Made by a program: the position numbers and the translations under genes. A model generated the notes under the pieces. That model saw only the letters and a program-made list of their open reading frames with translations, was not told the DNA's origin and did not search any database. Below are positions 1 through 9,019 of a DNA stretch of 64,000 nucleotides, in pieces. Each line of letters begins with the position of its first letter. Within the stretch, counting starts at the first letter, position 1. Source of the stretch: Pseudomonas sp. MWU16-30317 (GTDB taxonomy: Bacteria; Pseudomonadota; Gammaproteobacteria; Pseudomonadales; Pseudomonadaceae); contig NZ_JAIWJA010000008.1 of assembly GCF_020515695.1 (NCBI RefSeq), positions 186,001 to 250,000 of the forward strand, in the 5' to 3' direction.

Positions 1-378
1 GCTGCACTCGATGTCGAGGGCGCGCTTGCGCGTTACTTGCAGGCGGATCGCCAGGCCGTTGGGGTCGGTGCAGCCGATGCGGCCGTTGCCTTCGACGAAG
101 CCCGGGTCGTTGGCGATGCGCTGGCTGTAGAGGGCCAGGTCAGCCTGGCTCTCGACACCCCAGACCACCTCGCGAATGGTCGAGCCGCTTTCGATGGGCG
201 CTGGCAAGCCCGCCTTGTCGTGTGCCGCCAGGACCACGCGGCAACCGTTGAGAGTTTCGAAGATCACTTCATCGCTCTGGGCGCTGACCTGGGTCAGGCC
301 CCAGTCGGCGAAGAACCGCACGCAGGCATCGAGGTCTTCGACGCCATAGGTGACTTCATCAATACCCAATACGCTCAT
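1..378 (-). CDS. VOC (glyoxalase/dioxygenase-like) family protein, 3' end cut by the window edge
   Basis: The minus strand reads open from an ATG at 378 to the window edge: 126 codons without a stop. The translation starts MSVLGIDEVTYGVEDLDACV and continues with a beta-alpha-beta-beta-beta pattern (FFADWGL, VIFETLNGCRVVLA, REVVWGVES) and a second half with DPNGLAIRLQV. This is the layout of the vicinal-oxygen-chelate fold used by glyoxalases and extradiol dioxygenases. The ATG overlaps the stop of the aldehyde dehydrogenase gene (ATGA, 375-378), so it is the last visible gene of the operon starting at 10897. The exact reaction cannot be told. The family call is fairly sure; the gene is incomplete here. 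Confidence 0.8.
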   Translation of the reverse strand, partial: MSVLGIDEVTYGVEDLDACVRFFADWGLTQVSAQSDEVIFETLNGCRVVLAAHDKAGLPAPIESGSTIREVVWGVESQADLALYSQRIANDPGFVEGNGRIGCTDPNGLAIRLQVTRKRALDIECS

Positions 379-1871
379 GGCGATACCTCCCGCTGCTCAC
401 TGGCCCAAGCCAGCGGCTGTTGGTTCATGCCCCAATAGAGGCTCTTCTGTTCCATGTACTGCAGGATGCCCAGGCGGCCTTTTTCACGGCCCAGGCCACT
501 GTCGCGCCAGCCACCGAAGGGTGTGGAAATGGAGAACTGCTTGTAGGTGTTGATCCATACCGTACCGGCCTGGATCTTGCGTCCCAGGGCCCAGGCACGT
601 TTGTAGTCGCGGCTCCAGATGCCGGCGGCGAGGGCGTACAAGCTGTCATTGGCCTGGTCGATCAGGTCGGCTTCGTCATCGAATGGCATGGCCACCAGCA
701 CCGGTCCGAAAATTTCTTCCTGGCAGACTCGCTGGTCGTTGCTCAGGCCTTCGAGAATGGTCGGCGGGAAGAAGAAGCCCCGGTCGTAATCACCACCGCG
801 CAGACGCTCGCCGCCCAGGCGCAGGCGCCCGCCCTCTGTCAGGCCCAGCGCCACATAGCGCTCCACCGATTCGCGGTGCGCGGCACTGATCAGCGGGCCC
901 ATTTGCGAGCTTTCGTCGGCGGGGTTGCCGACCTTGATGGTGGCGGCCGCCGCGCACAGGCGCTGCATGAAGGGCTCATACAAGGCGCGCGCTACGAACA
1001 GCCGCGAGCCGGCGATGCAGGCCTCGCCCGAGGAGCTGAAAATACCGTAGAGCACACCCGCGACGGCGTGATCCAGATCGGCATCTTCGAGCACGATAGT
1101 CGGCGATTTGCCACCCAACTCCAAGGACACCGGCATCATCTTGTCGGCGGCGATATGGGCGATGTGCTTGCCGGTGCGGGTGCCCCCGGTGAATGACACG
1201 CGCTTGATCAATGGGTGTTGGGTCAGGGCATCGCCGAGTAGCGAACCCTTGCCCGGCAGCACGCTGATCAGACCCTTGGGCAGGCCCGCGTCTTCGCAGA
1301 TGCGCGCCAGTCGAAGGGCCAGCAGCGGGGTGATTTCCGCAGGCTTGATCACCACCGCGTTACCGGCGGCCAGCGCTGGCGCGACCTTCTGCGCTTCGCT
1401 GGCGATTGGCGAATTCCACGGCGTGATGGCTGCCACTACGCCCATGGGTTCATAGACGCTCATGGTGACGAAATCGCCCCGCGACGGCGTGATGGTCTCT
1501 TCCAGGGTTTCGCAGGCTGCGGCAAAAAACTGAAACGTTCCGGCGGCGCTGGCGACCAGATTGCGGGTTTCGCCGATCGGCTTGCCGTTGTCCTGACGTT
1601 GCAGTTGCGCGAGTTCTTCGCCTTGTTCGCGAATCAGCTGGGCAATGCGGTACAGCACACTGGCCCGCTCGTGGGGTTTGCGCTGGGCCCAGCCGCTGTG
1701 CAAAAAGGCATGGTGGGCGCCTTGGACGGCGTCTTCAACGTCCTCCAGGCTGGCGGCGTTGAGCCAGGCGACGGGCTCGCCCGTGGCGGGGTAGTAACTG
1801 GCGTAGCGCTCGCCACGCCCCAGGCGCCATTGGCCGGCGATGCAGATTGGCAGAGTGTGTTCGGTAGTCAT
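375..1871 (-). CDS. NAD(P)-dependent aldehyde dehydrogenase
   Basis: A 498-residue class-3/ALDH superfamily enzyme of normal length that should oxidise an aldehyde to a carboxylate in the cytoplasm. Landmarks are PWN (N153), the general-base motif ELGGK (E251) and the nucleophile in SGEACIAGSR (C285). I chose the ATG at 1871 because GGGAGG lies seven bases before it; an in-frame ATG at 1901 lacks a ribosome-binding site. The upstream aspartate-dehydrogenase-like gene ends 13 bases away, and the stop overlaps the next gene. In this operon it probably oxidises an aldehyde released by the neighbouring ThDP enzyme or an SDR; the substrate is inferred only from position. Confidence 0.93.
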   Translation of the reverse strand: MTTEHTLPICIAGQWRLGRGERYASYYPATGEPVAWLNAASLEDVEDAVQGAHHAFLHSGWAQRKPHERASVLYRIAQLIREQGEELAQLQRQDNGKPIGETRNLVASAAGTFQFFAAACETLEETITPSRGDFVTMSVYEPMGVVAAITPWNSPIASEAQKVAPALAAGNAVVIKPAEITPLLALRLARICEDAGLPKGLISVLPGKGSLLGDALTQHPLIKRVSFTGGTRTGKHIAHIAADKMMPVSLELGGKSPTIVLEDADLDHAVAGVLYGIFSSSGEACIAGSRLFVARALYEPFMQRLCAAAATIKVGNPADESSQMGPLISAAHRESVERYVALGLTEGGRLRLGGERLRGGDYDRGFFFPPTILEGLSNDQRVCQEEIFGPVLVAMPFDDEADLIDQANDSLYALAAGIWSRDYKRAWALGRKIQAGTVWINTYKQFSISTPFGGWRDSGLGREKGRLGILQYMEQKSLYWGMNQQPLAWASEQREVSP

Positions 1872-1884
1872 TTGACTGCCTCCC

Positions 1885-2688
1885 TTAAATGGAAATCGCA
1901 TGGGCGTGGTTGCCGAGGGCGCGCACCACGCTGTACACGGTCAGCGCCGAGGTCTTCGGGTTGGCCAGCAGCGGTTTGCCGCGCAGGCTCAACTCAAAGC
2001 GCCCGAATGCACCACGGGCCTCGAACTGGTGGACGTTCTCGTCACTGTGCGGGTCGGCGATCAGGGTCACCTGGGTACGGTCCAGGCCCAACCCGGCCAG
2101 GGACAACGTGGCGGCGACGTTGGCATTTTTGGGGTACAGCTGCGCCGCTTCACGGGCCGAGCCCTGGAAGATCACCGTGGCTTCGGTGATCGCGTCCAGG
2201 TCGCAGGCCAGCTCGCCTGGCGTGTTCTTCCACGCCTTGGCCGGTTTGCGGCCGGTGTAGCTGACCGTGTCCAGCCCACCGACTTTGGCGGCCGACAGGG
2301 CATCGATGCCACCGATGGCACCGGGCAGCAGTTCGATGCGCGTATTGCCCCGTTGCGCGGCGGCCTCGAGGCGTTCCACCAAGCCGACCTGCGACAGGGC
2401 ACCCACCGACACGATCAGGCAGGCGATGCCACGCTCCAGGGCTGGCAGCACGTGTTCTTCGATCGCTCGGTGCCCGGCGCACTCGACCAGCAGGTCGGGA
2501 CGGCTATCGGCCGGCAGCGCGGTCAGCACGGTGGGGGGCTGTTTGAAACTGGCCAGACGCTGGCGTACCAGGTCTTCGGAGCCGGCCGAGGCGATCACGT
2601 AGTCGACGCACAGCTGTGGGTCTTGCTCAAGCAGTTCCAGCACCCCGACGCCAATGGCGCCACAGCCGATCATGGTGATATGCAGCAT
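1885..2688 (-). CDS. L-aspartate dehydrogenase family protein (NadX-like)
   Basis: A 267-residue protein with an N-terminal Rossmann fold (GCGAIG, residues 8-13), ECAGH in the middle, and the family's signature stretches YPKNANVAAT and ADPHSDENVH, which form the substrate and catalytic-histidine region. Known family members convert L-aspartate to oxaloacetate or iminoaspartate with NAD(P)+. The start at 2688 is chosen because GAGGA precedes it; a longer in-frame extension to 2928 only overlaps the ThDP gene in a wrong frame. It sits between a ThDP enzyme and an aldehyde dehydrogenase, so it may act on an amino or imino acid intermediate of a nitrogen-compound pathway rather than in NAD synthesis. 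The family is sure; the role is inferred. Confidence 0.88.
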   Translation of the reverse strand: MLHITMIGCGAIGVGVLELLEQDPQLCVDYVIASAGSEDLVRQRLASFKQPPTVLTALPADSRPDLLVECAGHRAIEEHVLPALERGIACLIVSVGALSQVGLVERLEAAAQRGNTRIELLPGAIGGIDALSAAKVGGLDTVSYTGRKPAKAWKNTPGELACDLDAITEATVIFQGSAREAAQLYPKNANVAATLSLAGLGLDRTQVTLIADPHSDENVHQFEARGAFGRFELSLRGKPLLANPKTSALTVYSVVRALGNHAHAISI

Positions 2689-2698
2689 AATGCGATCC

Positions 2699-4381
2699 TC
2701 AGGCGGTGGCCTTCTGGGCTTTGGTTTCGCTATTGGGCGGACCGGCGAACTGGGTGGCAAAGTTGCCCACAGCCAGCATGTCCACTTCCAGCAGGAAAGG
2801 GCCCGGCTGACCGAATGCGCTGTCCAGCACGGCGCTGAAATCCTTGAGATCGCTGACCAAGCCGTGGCGGATACCCATGGATTCGGCCAACTGGGTGTAG
2901 TCCGGGGTGTGCAGCTCGACGTAGGCATGGCGGGCGCCGTAGATAGCGTCCTGGATGTTGCGGATCACGCCATAACGTTGATCGTTCATCAACAGGATCA
3001 CGACGTTGGCCTTTTCCTGTACCAAGGTCGCCAGCTCACCGAGATTGAGGATGAAACCGCCGTCGCCGGCCAGCGCGAAGACTTTGCGTTGGGAGTCGTA
3101 CTCGGCCGCTGCGATACCCGCACCGATGCCCATGGCCAAGCCTTGCCCAATGCCGCCGCCCAGCGCATGCACGCCGGCTCGCGGGTGATACAGGTTGAGC
3201 AGGCGGTTGCCCCAGATGCTGTTGGACAGCGTCACGTCGCGCACCCAGCTGAAGTTGCGCCCGGTCGCGGCTTGCAGTTGCTCGACCATGGCCGCGTACG
3301 GGCCCAGATCAGCCACGAGGGCGGCCCGGGACTTGGTCCGTACCTCCTTGAGTTGCGTGAAGAACTGCGGGTCGGTCTGCAGGCGACCTTCGAGGCGGTC
3401 GGCCAGTGCATCGAGGGTCAGCGTGGCATCACCGCAGACGAACAGGGCGCTGGAGTAGCTGCGGCCTTCGATCGCCGGGTTGGCGTCGATGCGCAGGGTG
3501 TTTTCAGGGAGCTTGAGCGCGTACTTGAACGTCTCGTTGCTGCGCAGGCGCGAGCCGGCGATCAGCAGCGCGTCGCAACTTTGCATGAAGGTTTCTACCA
3601 GGCGGTTCTGGGAGAACGCACCCAAACAACGCTCGTCGTCTTCGTTGACCACGCCGCGCCCTTGAGTCGACGTGATCACGCCCACGCCCATGTCCATCAG
3701 GCGCTTGACTGCCTTGCCGGCATGGCGGGCGCCACCGCCGAGCCACAGCAGTGGCCGCTTGGCCAGGAGCATACGTTCGGCCAGTTGCTCCAGCGCTTCG
3801 CGCGCAGGCGCAGCGACGGGCACCGGTAGCGGGGCGAGGTCGGTAGGCATGGTGATGAAGGTCGACTGGATATCGATCGGGATTTCCACACTGACCGGGC
3901 CCGTGGGCGCGGTCAGGGCCGTCTGCACGGCAAGCTTCAGCGTGCTCAGCGCGGTCTCGACGCTGCGCACCCGAAAGGCCGCCTTGGACACGGCCTTGAG
4001 CATGGTCAACTGGTCACGGGCTTCGTGGATGTAGGCGAATTCCTGATCCAGGTACGCCGTTTCGATCTGGCCGGTAATGTGCAGCACAGGCGTGCCCGCG
4101 GTGAGTGCCTCGACCATGGCGCCCGCAGCATTGCCGGCGGCGGTGCCGGTAGACGTCAGGCACACGCCCAGGCCACCGCTGGTGCGGGCATAGGCGTCGG
4201 CCATGTTGGTGGCGCCGGCTTCACCGCGGGCCATCACGAAGCGGATATTGCCGCGCACGGCGAAGGCATCGAGAATCGGCATGTTGTGAATCGAGATCAC
4301 GCCGAACGCGGCCTTCACGTCGCACTGTTCGAGAAAGGCGGTGATAGCAGCGCCCACGGTCACTTGGTTGTCATTACGCAT
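2699..4381 (-). CDS. Thiamine-diphosphate-dependent enzyme (acetolactate synthase/decarboxylase-like)
   Basis: A 560-residue protein with the three-domain layout of POX/AHAS-type ThDP enzymes: an N-terminal pyrimidine-binding domain with the activating glutamate in ARGEAGATNMADAYAR (E54), a central Rossmann-like domain (about 190-330), and a C-terminal pyrophosphate domain with the GDG...N motif (GDGG at 439-442, N466). Such enzymes decarboxylate or ligate 2-oxo acids. No regulatory subunit gene is nearby, which argues against a true acetolactate synthase. It overlaps the preceding SDR reading frame by 8 bases and precedes the aspartate-dehydrogenase-like gene by 10. A 2-oxo acid decarboxylase feeding the aldehyde dehydrogenase is the simplest reading. 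Confidence 0.9.
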   Translation of the reverse strand: MRNDNQVTVGAAITAFLEQCDVKAAFGVISIHNMPILDAFAVRGNIRFVMARGEAGATNMADAYARTSGGLGVCLTSTGTAAGNAAGAMVEALTAGTPVLHITGQIETAYLDQEFAYIHEARDQLTMLKAVSKAAFRVRSVETALSTLKLAVQTALTAPTGPVSVEIPIDIQSTFITMPTDLAPLPVPVAAPAREALEQLAERMLLAKRPLLWLGGGARHAGKAVKRLMDMGVGVITSTQGRGVVNEDDERCLGAFSQNRLVETFMQSCDALLIAGSRLRSNETFKYALKLPENTLRIDANPAIEGRSYSSALFVCGDATLTLDALADRLEGRLQTDPQFFTQLKEVRTKSRAALVADLGPYAAMVEQLQAATGRNFSWVRDVTLSNSIWGNRLLNLYHPRAGVHALGGGIGQGLAMGIGAGIAAAEYDSQRKVFALAGDGGFILNLGELATLVQEKANVVILLMNDQRYGVIRNIQDAIYGARHAYVELHTPDYTQLAESMGIRHGLVSDLKDFSAVLDSAFGQPGPFLLEVDMLAVGNFATQFAGPPNSETKAQKATA

Positions 4382-5171
4382 GGCGGGACAGGCCTCCGGA
4401 AACGTCGATATGGCTGCCTGTGGTGTAAGCCGACAGGGGTGATGCCAGGAAAAGAATTGCCTGTGCCGCTTCGATAGGCAGGCCCAGACGGGCTAGGGGA
4501 ATCTGTTTGCGCGCGGCCAGTTGCGCGGTCCATTGCGGCCAGTCCAGCGAACGTTCTTCGCGGGCCTCGAAGCGCCGGCGCCATTGCCCGGATTCCACCA
4601 GGCCGATGAGAATGCCGTTGACGCGAATCTGTTTCGGGGCGAACTCGAAGGCCATGGAACGCACCAGGTTCTTGAGCCCGGCGCGGGCTGCCGAGGTGGC
4701 GACCATGTGCGGTTCCGGCTGGCTGGCCAGCAGCGAGTTGACGCAGACGATGGCGGCGTTCTTGCAGCGTTCGAGCTGAGGCACAAAGGCCCGTACGGGG
4801 TAGATGACCGAGAAGAACTTGAGGTTGAGCTCTTCGCTCCAGGCCTCGTCGGTGGTGTCGGCAAAGGTCGATACGCGCCCTTAACCGGCGTTGTTGATCA
4901 GTACCTGGGCCGGGCCGAAGGCCTCCAGGCTGGCGGCGGCAAAGGCCTGCACCGAGGCGGCGTCGAGCACGTCGCAAGGCCGGGCCAGCAGGCGGCCCGC
5001 CGGGAAACGCTCACGTAGCTGGCGCTCAGCGTTGCGCAGGCGTTGCTCGTTACGGCCACAGAACGCCACGGCGGCGCCGGCTTCGAGCAGCAGCTCGACG
5101 CACGCCAGGCCGATGCCTGACGAGCCGCCGGTGACGATAGCAGTGCTGCCCTGGAGTGGATAAAGGCTCAT
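4374..5171 (-). pseudogene. SDR-family oxidoreductase interrupted by an in-frame TAA
   Basis: Codons 1-96 (start 5171) encode a Rossmann half with GGSSGIG (15-21) and LINNAG (91-96). An in-frame TAA at 4881-4883 follows, and the same frame then continues open to 4374, so no bases were gained or lost. After the stop the protein resumes as GRVSTFADTTDEAWSEELNL and ends GSHIDVSGGL, a normal SDR C-terminus; the whole would be 265 residues. The stop is one C-to-T change from CAA (Gln). The usual catalytic YxxxK is absent: the aligned stretch is PHMVATSAARAGL, so this SDR branch was non-canonical anyway. It lies within the operon, 1 base after the IclR gene. Real nonsense mutation, recoding or base-call error cannot be told apart here. 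Confidence 0.8.
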
Positions 5172-5172
5172 T

Positions 5173-5994
5173 TCAGTCTCTCATCAGCGCGGTGACGCGG
5201 CTGCCATGGCTGGGGGTGTAATTGAGCAAACGCGAAAGCTCGTCGGCGCTGCGACGCACTTGGCCGAGCAGTTCTTCGAAGTTGACGTGGCCGATCTGCG
5301 TGGTTGGGATGGTTACGCCCAGCGCTGCGACGATGCGTGCGGAGTGATCGCGCACCGGCGCGGCGACGGTAGAGATGGCCGACTCAAAAAAGCCTTCGCC
5401 GCTGACGAAGCCGCGCTCGCGGTCGTGCTGCACCAGATCGAACAGCTCCAGCACGGTCTTGGGCGTGCAGTGCGAGTGCTGTTCCAGGTGTTCTTCGGGG
5501 TACAACTCGCGCAGTTCGGCCAGGGACAGGTCTTCGAGCAGGATGCGCCCCAGCACGGTGGCATGGGCGGGCAGGCGTGTGCCGACGTTGACCGCGCTGG
5601 AGAACACCGAGGGCGGCGAGACTTTGGCAACGTAGACGATCGAGCGACCATCGCGCACCACCAGATTGCTCGGGTAGTTGAGCTTGTCGCACAGCCGCGC
5701 CAGCAAGGGTTGGCCCAGCTCGGTCAACTCCAGCGAAGCCAGGTACTCGAAGCCCAGGCGCAACACCGACATGCCCAGGCGGTATTCGTTGCCCTTGCGG
5801 GTGACGAAGCCCATGGTCTCCAGGGTGGTGAGCAGGCGGAAGATGGTCGAGCGCGGCAGCTCCAGGCGACGCGCCAGTTCCGGGGCAGTGAGGGTACGGT
5901 TCTGGCGAGTGAATTCGCACAGCAGCAACAGGCCGCGCTCCAGCCCGGGAACGATGTATTTATCCTGCGAATCCTTCAGATCGGAGTCATTCAT
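5173..5994 (-). CDS. IclR-family transcriptional regulator
   Basis: A 273-residue protein with an N-terminal winged helix-turn-helix (about 17-75: VPGLERGLLLLCEF, LTAPELARRLELPRSTIFRLL) and a C-terminal IclR effector-binding domain (about 85-260; GTRLPAHATVLGR, GEGFFESAISTVAAPV). The start at 5994 has AGGAAG upstream and overlaps the stop of the hydrolase gene as ATGA, so it is translationally coupled. IclR proteins bind a small pathway metabolite and a palindromic operator. As the only regulator in this operon it most likely controls the promoter before 10897, where two AT-rich palindromes occur. Being co-transcribed, it would autoregulate. Confidence 0.92.
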   Translation of the reverse strand: MNDSDLKDSQDKYIVPGLERGLLLLCEFTRQNRTLTAPELARRLELPRSTIFRLLTTLETMGFVTRKGNEYRLGMSVLRLGFEYLASLELTELGQPLLARLCDKLNYPSNLVVRDGRSIVYVAKVSPPSVFSSAVNVGTRLPAHATVLGRILLEDLSLAELRELYPEEHLEQHSHCTPKTVLELFDLVQHDRERGFVSGEGFFESAISTVAAPVRDHSARIVAALGVTIPTTQIGHVNFEELLGQVRRSADELSRLLNYTPSHGSRVTALMRD

Positions 5995-6866
5995 TGGACA
6001 CTTCCTGGCAGTGATTCCTTGAGGGCGAAGGCCAGTCGGCCTGCCACCAGATGAGGTTGTTCGATCGGGCTGGCATGCCCGGCATCGGGGATCAGGGTGA
6101 AGGGCGCCCCCAGCGCCTTGGCCAGCGTCAGGCAGGCTTCGGGGGCGGTGATCCCGTCCGCTTCGCCGCAATGCACTTCACAGGGCACCGCCAGCGGGGT
6201 GTGATCTAGCAGGTCAGCGCCACACAGCAGCTCGATGGCCTGGCGATAACCGTGAGCATTGAGGCGCGACATGTTCCAGCGCACCCATTCCAGCGCCTTG
6301 ACGCTTGGGCGGGGCGAGAGCATGGCGGCGCTGCGCTGGGCGGCCATCTGCGCAATGCCCAGTTGTTCGAGCGCACTGAGGCGCTTGCTGCGCACTTGTT
6401 GACGTTGGGTCTCGCGAGCCGGGTCGCCATAGCCCCGCGCCGGGCTAATCAGCACCAGGCGGCGCACCCGCTGCGGATACAGGCGGGCAAAGGCGGCGGC
6501 CGTGATGGCGCCCAGCGAGTGGCCGACCAGCAAGCAATCGTCGATGCCCAAGGCGTCGAGGGTGGCGACCAGCCGGTCGGCGTAATCCTCGGCACTCGGG
6601 GCGGCGAACGACAACGGTGTCGAGTCGCCATAACCTGGGGCATCCCAGGCCACTACGCGGGCCTCTTGGCGCAGCTGCAGGGCGACTTCCAGCCACGACC
6701 CGGCGCCCGAGCCAATACCGTGCAACAGCACCACGGCGCCGCCGGTGCCGGTTTCGCGAACGGCTTGACGGCTGTTATCGAGCACCAGGGTGCGTTGTAC
6801 GAAGTGCTGGGCGAGCAGTGCCTCGAGTTCGGCAACCGGGCTGGCGGTGTGGGTGGCTGGCAACAT
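5991..6866 (-). CDS. Alpha/beta-fold hydrolase
   Basis: A 291-residue protein with the standard alpha/beta hydrolase elements: oxyanion-hole LLHGIG (HG at 49-50), nucleophile elbow GHSLG (S117), acid in CGEADGITAPE and a late DAGHASPIEQP histidine. No signal peptide is visible, so it should act in the cytoplasm on an ester, lactone or C-C bond (MhpC-like enzymes share this layout). It follows the cupin gene by 4 bases and overlaps the IclR start. In a degradative operon with a VOC protein and a cupin it may hydrolyse a ring-cleavage product, but that is inference. Confidence 0.9.
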   Translation of the reverse strand: MLPATHTASPVAELEALLAQHFVQRTLVLDNSRQAVRETGTGGAVVLLHGIGSGAGSWLEVALQLRQEARVVAWDAPGYGDSTPLSFAAPSAEDYADRLVATLDALGIDDCLLVGHSLGAITAAAFARLYPQRVRRLVLISPARGYGDPARETQRQQVRSKRLSALEQLGIAQMAAQRSAAMLSPRPSVKALEWVRWNMSRLNAHGYRQAIELLCGADLLDHTPLAVPCEVHCGEADGITAPEACLTLAKALGAPFTLIPDAGHASPIEQPHLVAGRLAFALKESLPGSVQ

Positions 6867-6870
6867 GGGC

Positions 6871-7410
6871 TTATCCGCGCTTGACCGAGGCCAGAGGGTG
6901 CTCTGGCGGATAGGTCGGAGTGACCGGTTTTTTCGCGCCGAGCATCACGCACATCAAGGCATCTTCGTCGCCGATGTTGATCTCCTCGCGGTAAACGCCG
7001 GGTGGTACGGAAATCACGTCGCGGTCAGTGAGAATGGTCTCGTAGCGTTCACCGTCCTTCTCGATTACCACCTTGAGTTTGCCGCGCAGTACGAAGAACA
7101 CTTCTTCGACGTCGGTGTGCAGGTGTGGCGGACCTTCGTGGCCGGCAGGGATAACCATGGTGCTGAAGGTGAAGTTTTCCGAGGGAATGGTGTTCATGTC
7201 GGTGCTGACGCCGGTGCCGCCCGTGCCGATATAGCGCATCTGTGCGCGACGGTATTTAGGGTCGAAGTCGGCTTGGAACTTGAGCGCGTTCCAGTCGTAT
7301 TTGCGGGTCTGGTAACGGGCGACGCGGGTCTGCATCCATGCCTCGAGGCTGGCGCCTTCAGGGCGCTCCCAGCTTTTCGGGGCTTCGGTGGTGGTGGACA
7401 GGTCAGTCAT
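6871..7410 (-). CDS. Cupin-domain protein
   Basis: A 179-residue protein with one clear cupin barrel in its C-terminal half. Motif 1 is GHEGPPHLHTDVEEVFFVLRG, with His/His/Glu metal ligands in PPHLHTDVEE. Motif 2 is weaker, around DRDVISVPPGVYREEIN, so the last metal histidine may be missing. The N-terminal 60 residues are charged and not recognised. The start at 7410 (MTDLS) is preferred, with GGAGA upstream; ATGs at 7422 and 7428 are alternatives. Cupins near hydrolases and VOC proteins are often dioxygenases or isomerases, but a small-molecule-binding role is equally possible. Confidence 0.85.
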   Translation of the reverse strand: MTDLSTTTEAPKSWERPEGASLEAWMQTRVARYQTRKYDWNALKFQADFDPKYRRAQMRYIGTGGTGVSTDMNTIPSENFTFSTMVIPAGHEGPPHLHTDVEEVFFVLRGKLKVVIEKDGERYETILTDRDVISVPPGVYREEINIGDEDALMCVMLGAKKPVTPTYPPEHPLASVKRG

Positions 7411-7444
7411 GGCGGTCTCCATTTTCATTCGATTCAACAAGGGT

Positions 7445-8209
7445 TCAGGGCATGACGAACCCGCCGTTGACCGGCAGGGTTTGTCCAGTGATGAAGCGGG
7501 CCAGGTTGGACAGGGCGAACACCACCGCGCCGCTGACGTCCTCGGGTAACTGTGCGCGTTGGATGGCGCGTTGCTCGGTGTACTGGCGGTGGCGCGCCTC
7601 GGGCACGTAGGCGGTGGCTTCCACCAGTACCAGGCCGGGCGCAATGGCATTGACGGTAATGTTGTCGACGCCCAGTTCACGGGCCAGGCTGCGGGTCATG
7701 GCGATGATCGCGCCCTTGCTGGCGACATAGGCCAGCAGGTTGGGGGCGCCCCACAGCGGGGTGTCGGAGGCCAGGTTGACGATGGCGCCTTGGCCGCTGT
7801 GGCGCAGTGCTGGCAGGCACGCGGTGGTCATGAGCCACGTGCCGCGAACGTTGACCTGCATGACCTGATCCCAGGTATCGATGCTCAGCGCTTCGCAGGA
7901 TTTACCGCCAGAGTTGGTCACCGACGCGTTGTTGACCAGGCCGTCGAGGCCGCCCAGGCGTTCGCTGGCTTGGTCGGCGCAGCGCTGGATGGACAGCGGA
8001 TCGGCCAGATCGACGCTCAGGCCGCTGACGTCCAGGCCCAAGGCCTGTAGGTCGGCAGCGGCCTGCTGGACGCGCTCGGCGAGGATATCGGCGATGACTA
8101 CACGCCCGCCGGCTTCGGCGATAGCTTGGGCGAAGGCATAGCCCAGGCCGCGCGCGCCACCGGTGACCAGCACGCGGCGACCTTGCAACAGTGGATTCGA
8201 AGGGTTCAT
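7445..8209 (-). CDS. SDR-family NAD(P)-dependent oxidoreductase
   Basis: A 254-residue classical short-chain dehydrogenase: TGGARGLG cofactor loop (17-24), LVNNASV, and a catalytic Ser with YVASK (the usual Tyr-Lys pair), ending TGQTLPVNGGFVMP. Unlike the interrupted SDR at 4374-5171, all catalytic residues are present. The start codon overlaps the stop of the ABC permease gene at 8209 (TGATG). It should reduce a carbonyl or oxidise an alcohol intermediate of the operon's pathway; the substrate is unknown. Confidence 0.92.
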   Translation of the reverse strand: MNPSNPLLQGRRVLVTGGARGLGYAFAQAIAEAGGRVVIADILAERVQQAAADLQALGLDVSGLSVDLADPLSIQRCADQASERLGGLDGLVNNASVTNSGGKSCEALSIDTWDQVMQVNVRGTWLMTTACLPALRHSGQGAIVNLASDTPLWGAPNLLAYVASKGAIIAMTRSLARELGVDNITVNAIAPGLVLVEATAYVPEARHRQYTEQRAIQRAQLPEDVSGAVVFALSNLARFITGQTLPVNGGFVMP

Positions 8210-8988
8210 CAGTTGGTACTCAGCATGGCTTTGGGCATGTAATGCAGGACGCGCTTCTCGGCCCAGACCACCGCGCCATAGGCCAGCACGCCGATCAGAG
8301 TGAGCATGACGATGGCCACGAACACACCGGCGGTGTTGCCTTGGCCTTCAGCGTCCACGAGCAGAAAGCCCAGGCCCTGGTTACCGCCGACCAGCTCGCC
8401 GACGGTTACGCCGATGACGGCCAGGGTCGAGGCGATGCGCAAGCCGGAGAACAGCGCGGCCATCGCCGAAGGGAATTCCACCAAGCGGAAAATCTGCCAG
8501 CGGCTGGCGTTCATGGTGCGCACCAGGTTGATCATGTCCGGGTCCACGGTTCGGATTGCCGAGAGCACGTTGATCATCACCGGGAAGAACACGATCAGCA
8601 CCGCGATCAGGATCTTGGGGTACACGGTGTAGCCCAGCCACATCACGAACAGCGGAGCGAACGCCACTTTTGGCGCAATCTGCAGCGCCAGGATGTACGG
8701 CGAGAGCATGGCTTCGGCTTTGGGCGAGAGGCCCAGGGAGGTGCCGATCAACACCCCCAGCAAGCCGCCGAGGGCAAAACCCACGACGATCTCCACGGCG
8801 GTGATCAGGGTGTGTTGCAGCAGGTTGCTGGTGCTCCACATCAGCACGCCTTCCTGCGCCACTCGGCTCAGGTTGGGCATGACGAATTCAGGCATGCCGA
8901 GCAGGCCTGGGCCCCATTGCCACAGGGCGAGAAACAGGATCAGCAGAGCAACGCTGCCGAACATCGAGTTGTTGAGGCTTTTCATCAC
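8209..8988 (-). CDS. ABC transporter permease, nitrate/sulfonate/taurine type
   Basis: A 259-residue inner-membrane protein with about six hydrophobic segments (first SVALLILFLALWQW) and the BPD_transp_1 EAA-loop region around FSGLRIASTLAVIGVTVGELVG. It resembles SsuC/TauC/ThiX permeases in length and pattern. It follows the binding-protein gene by 31 bases and overlaps the next SDR gene by one base. With the ATPase (10049-10897) and binding protein (9020-10006) it forms a complete importer for the substrate of this operon. Confidence 0.92.
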   Translation of the reverse strand: MMKSLNNSMFGSVALLILFLALWQWGPGLLGMPEFVMPNLSRVAQEGVLMWSTSNLLQHTLITAVEIVVGFALGGLLGVLIGTSLGLSPKAEAMLSPYILALQIAPKVAFAPLFVMWLGYTVYPKILIAVLIVFFPVMINVLSAIRTVDPDMINLVRTMNASRWQIFRLVEFPSAMAALFSGLRIASTLAVIGVTVGELVGGNQGLGFLLVDAEGQGNTAGVFVAIVMLTLIGVLAYGAVVWAEKRVLHYMPKAMLSTN

Positions 8989-9019
8989 GGTAGTACCTTT
9001 GCGGTTACGGCCCGGGCCG

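Noticed and set aside
1885-2928. Long N-terminus for the aspartate-dehydrogenase-like protein
   Set aside because: The extension lies in a wrong frame of the ThDP gene and has no protein-like pattern; a good ribosome-binding site precedes 2688.
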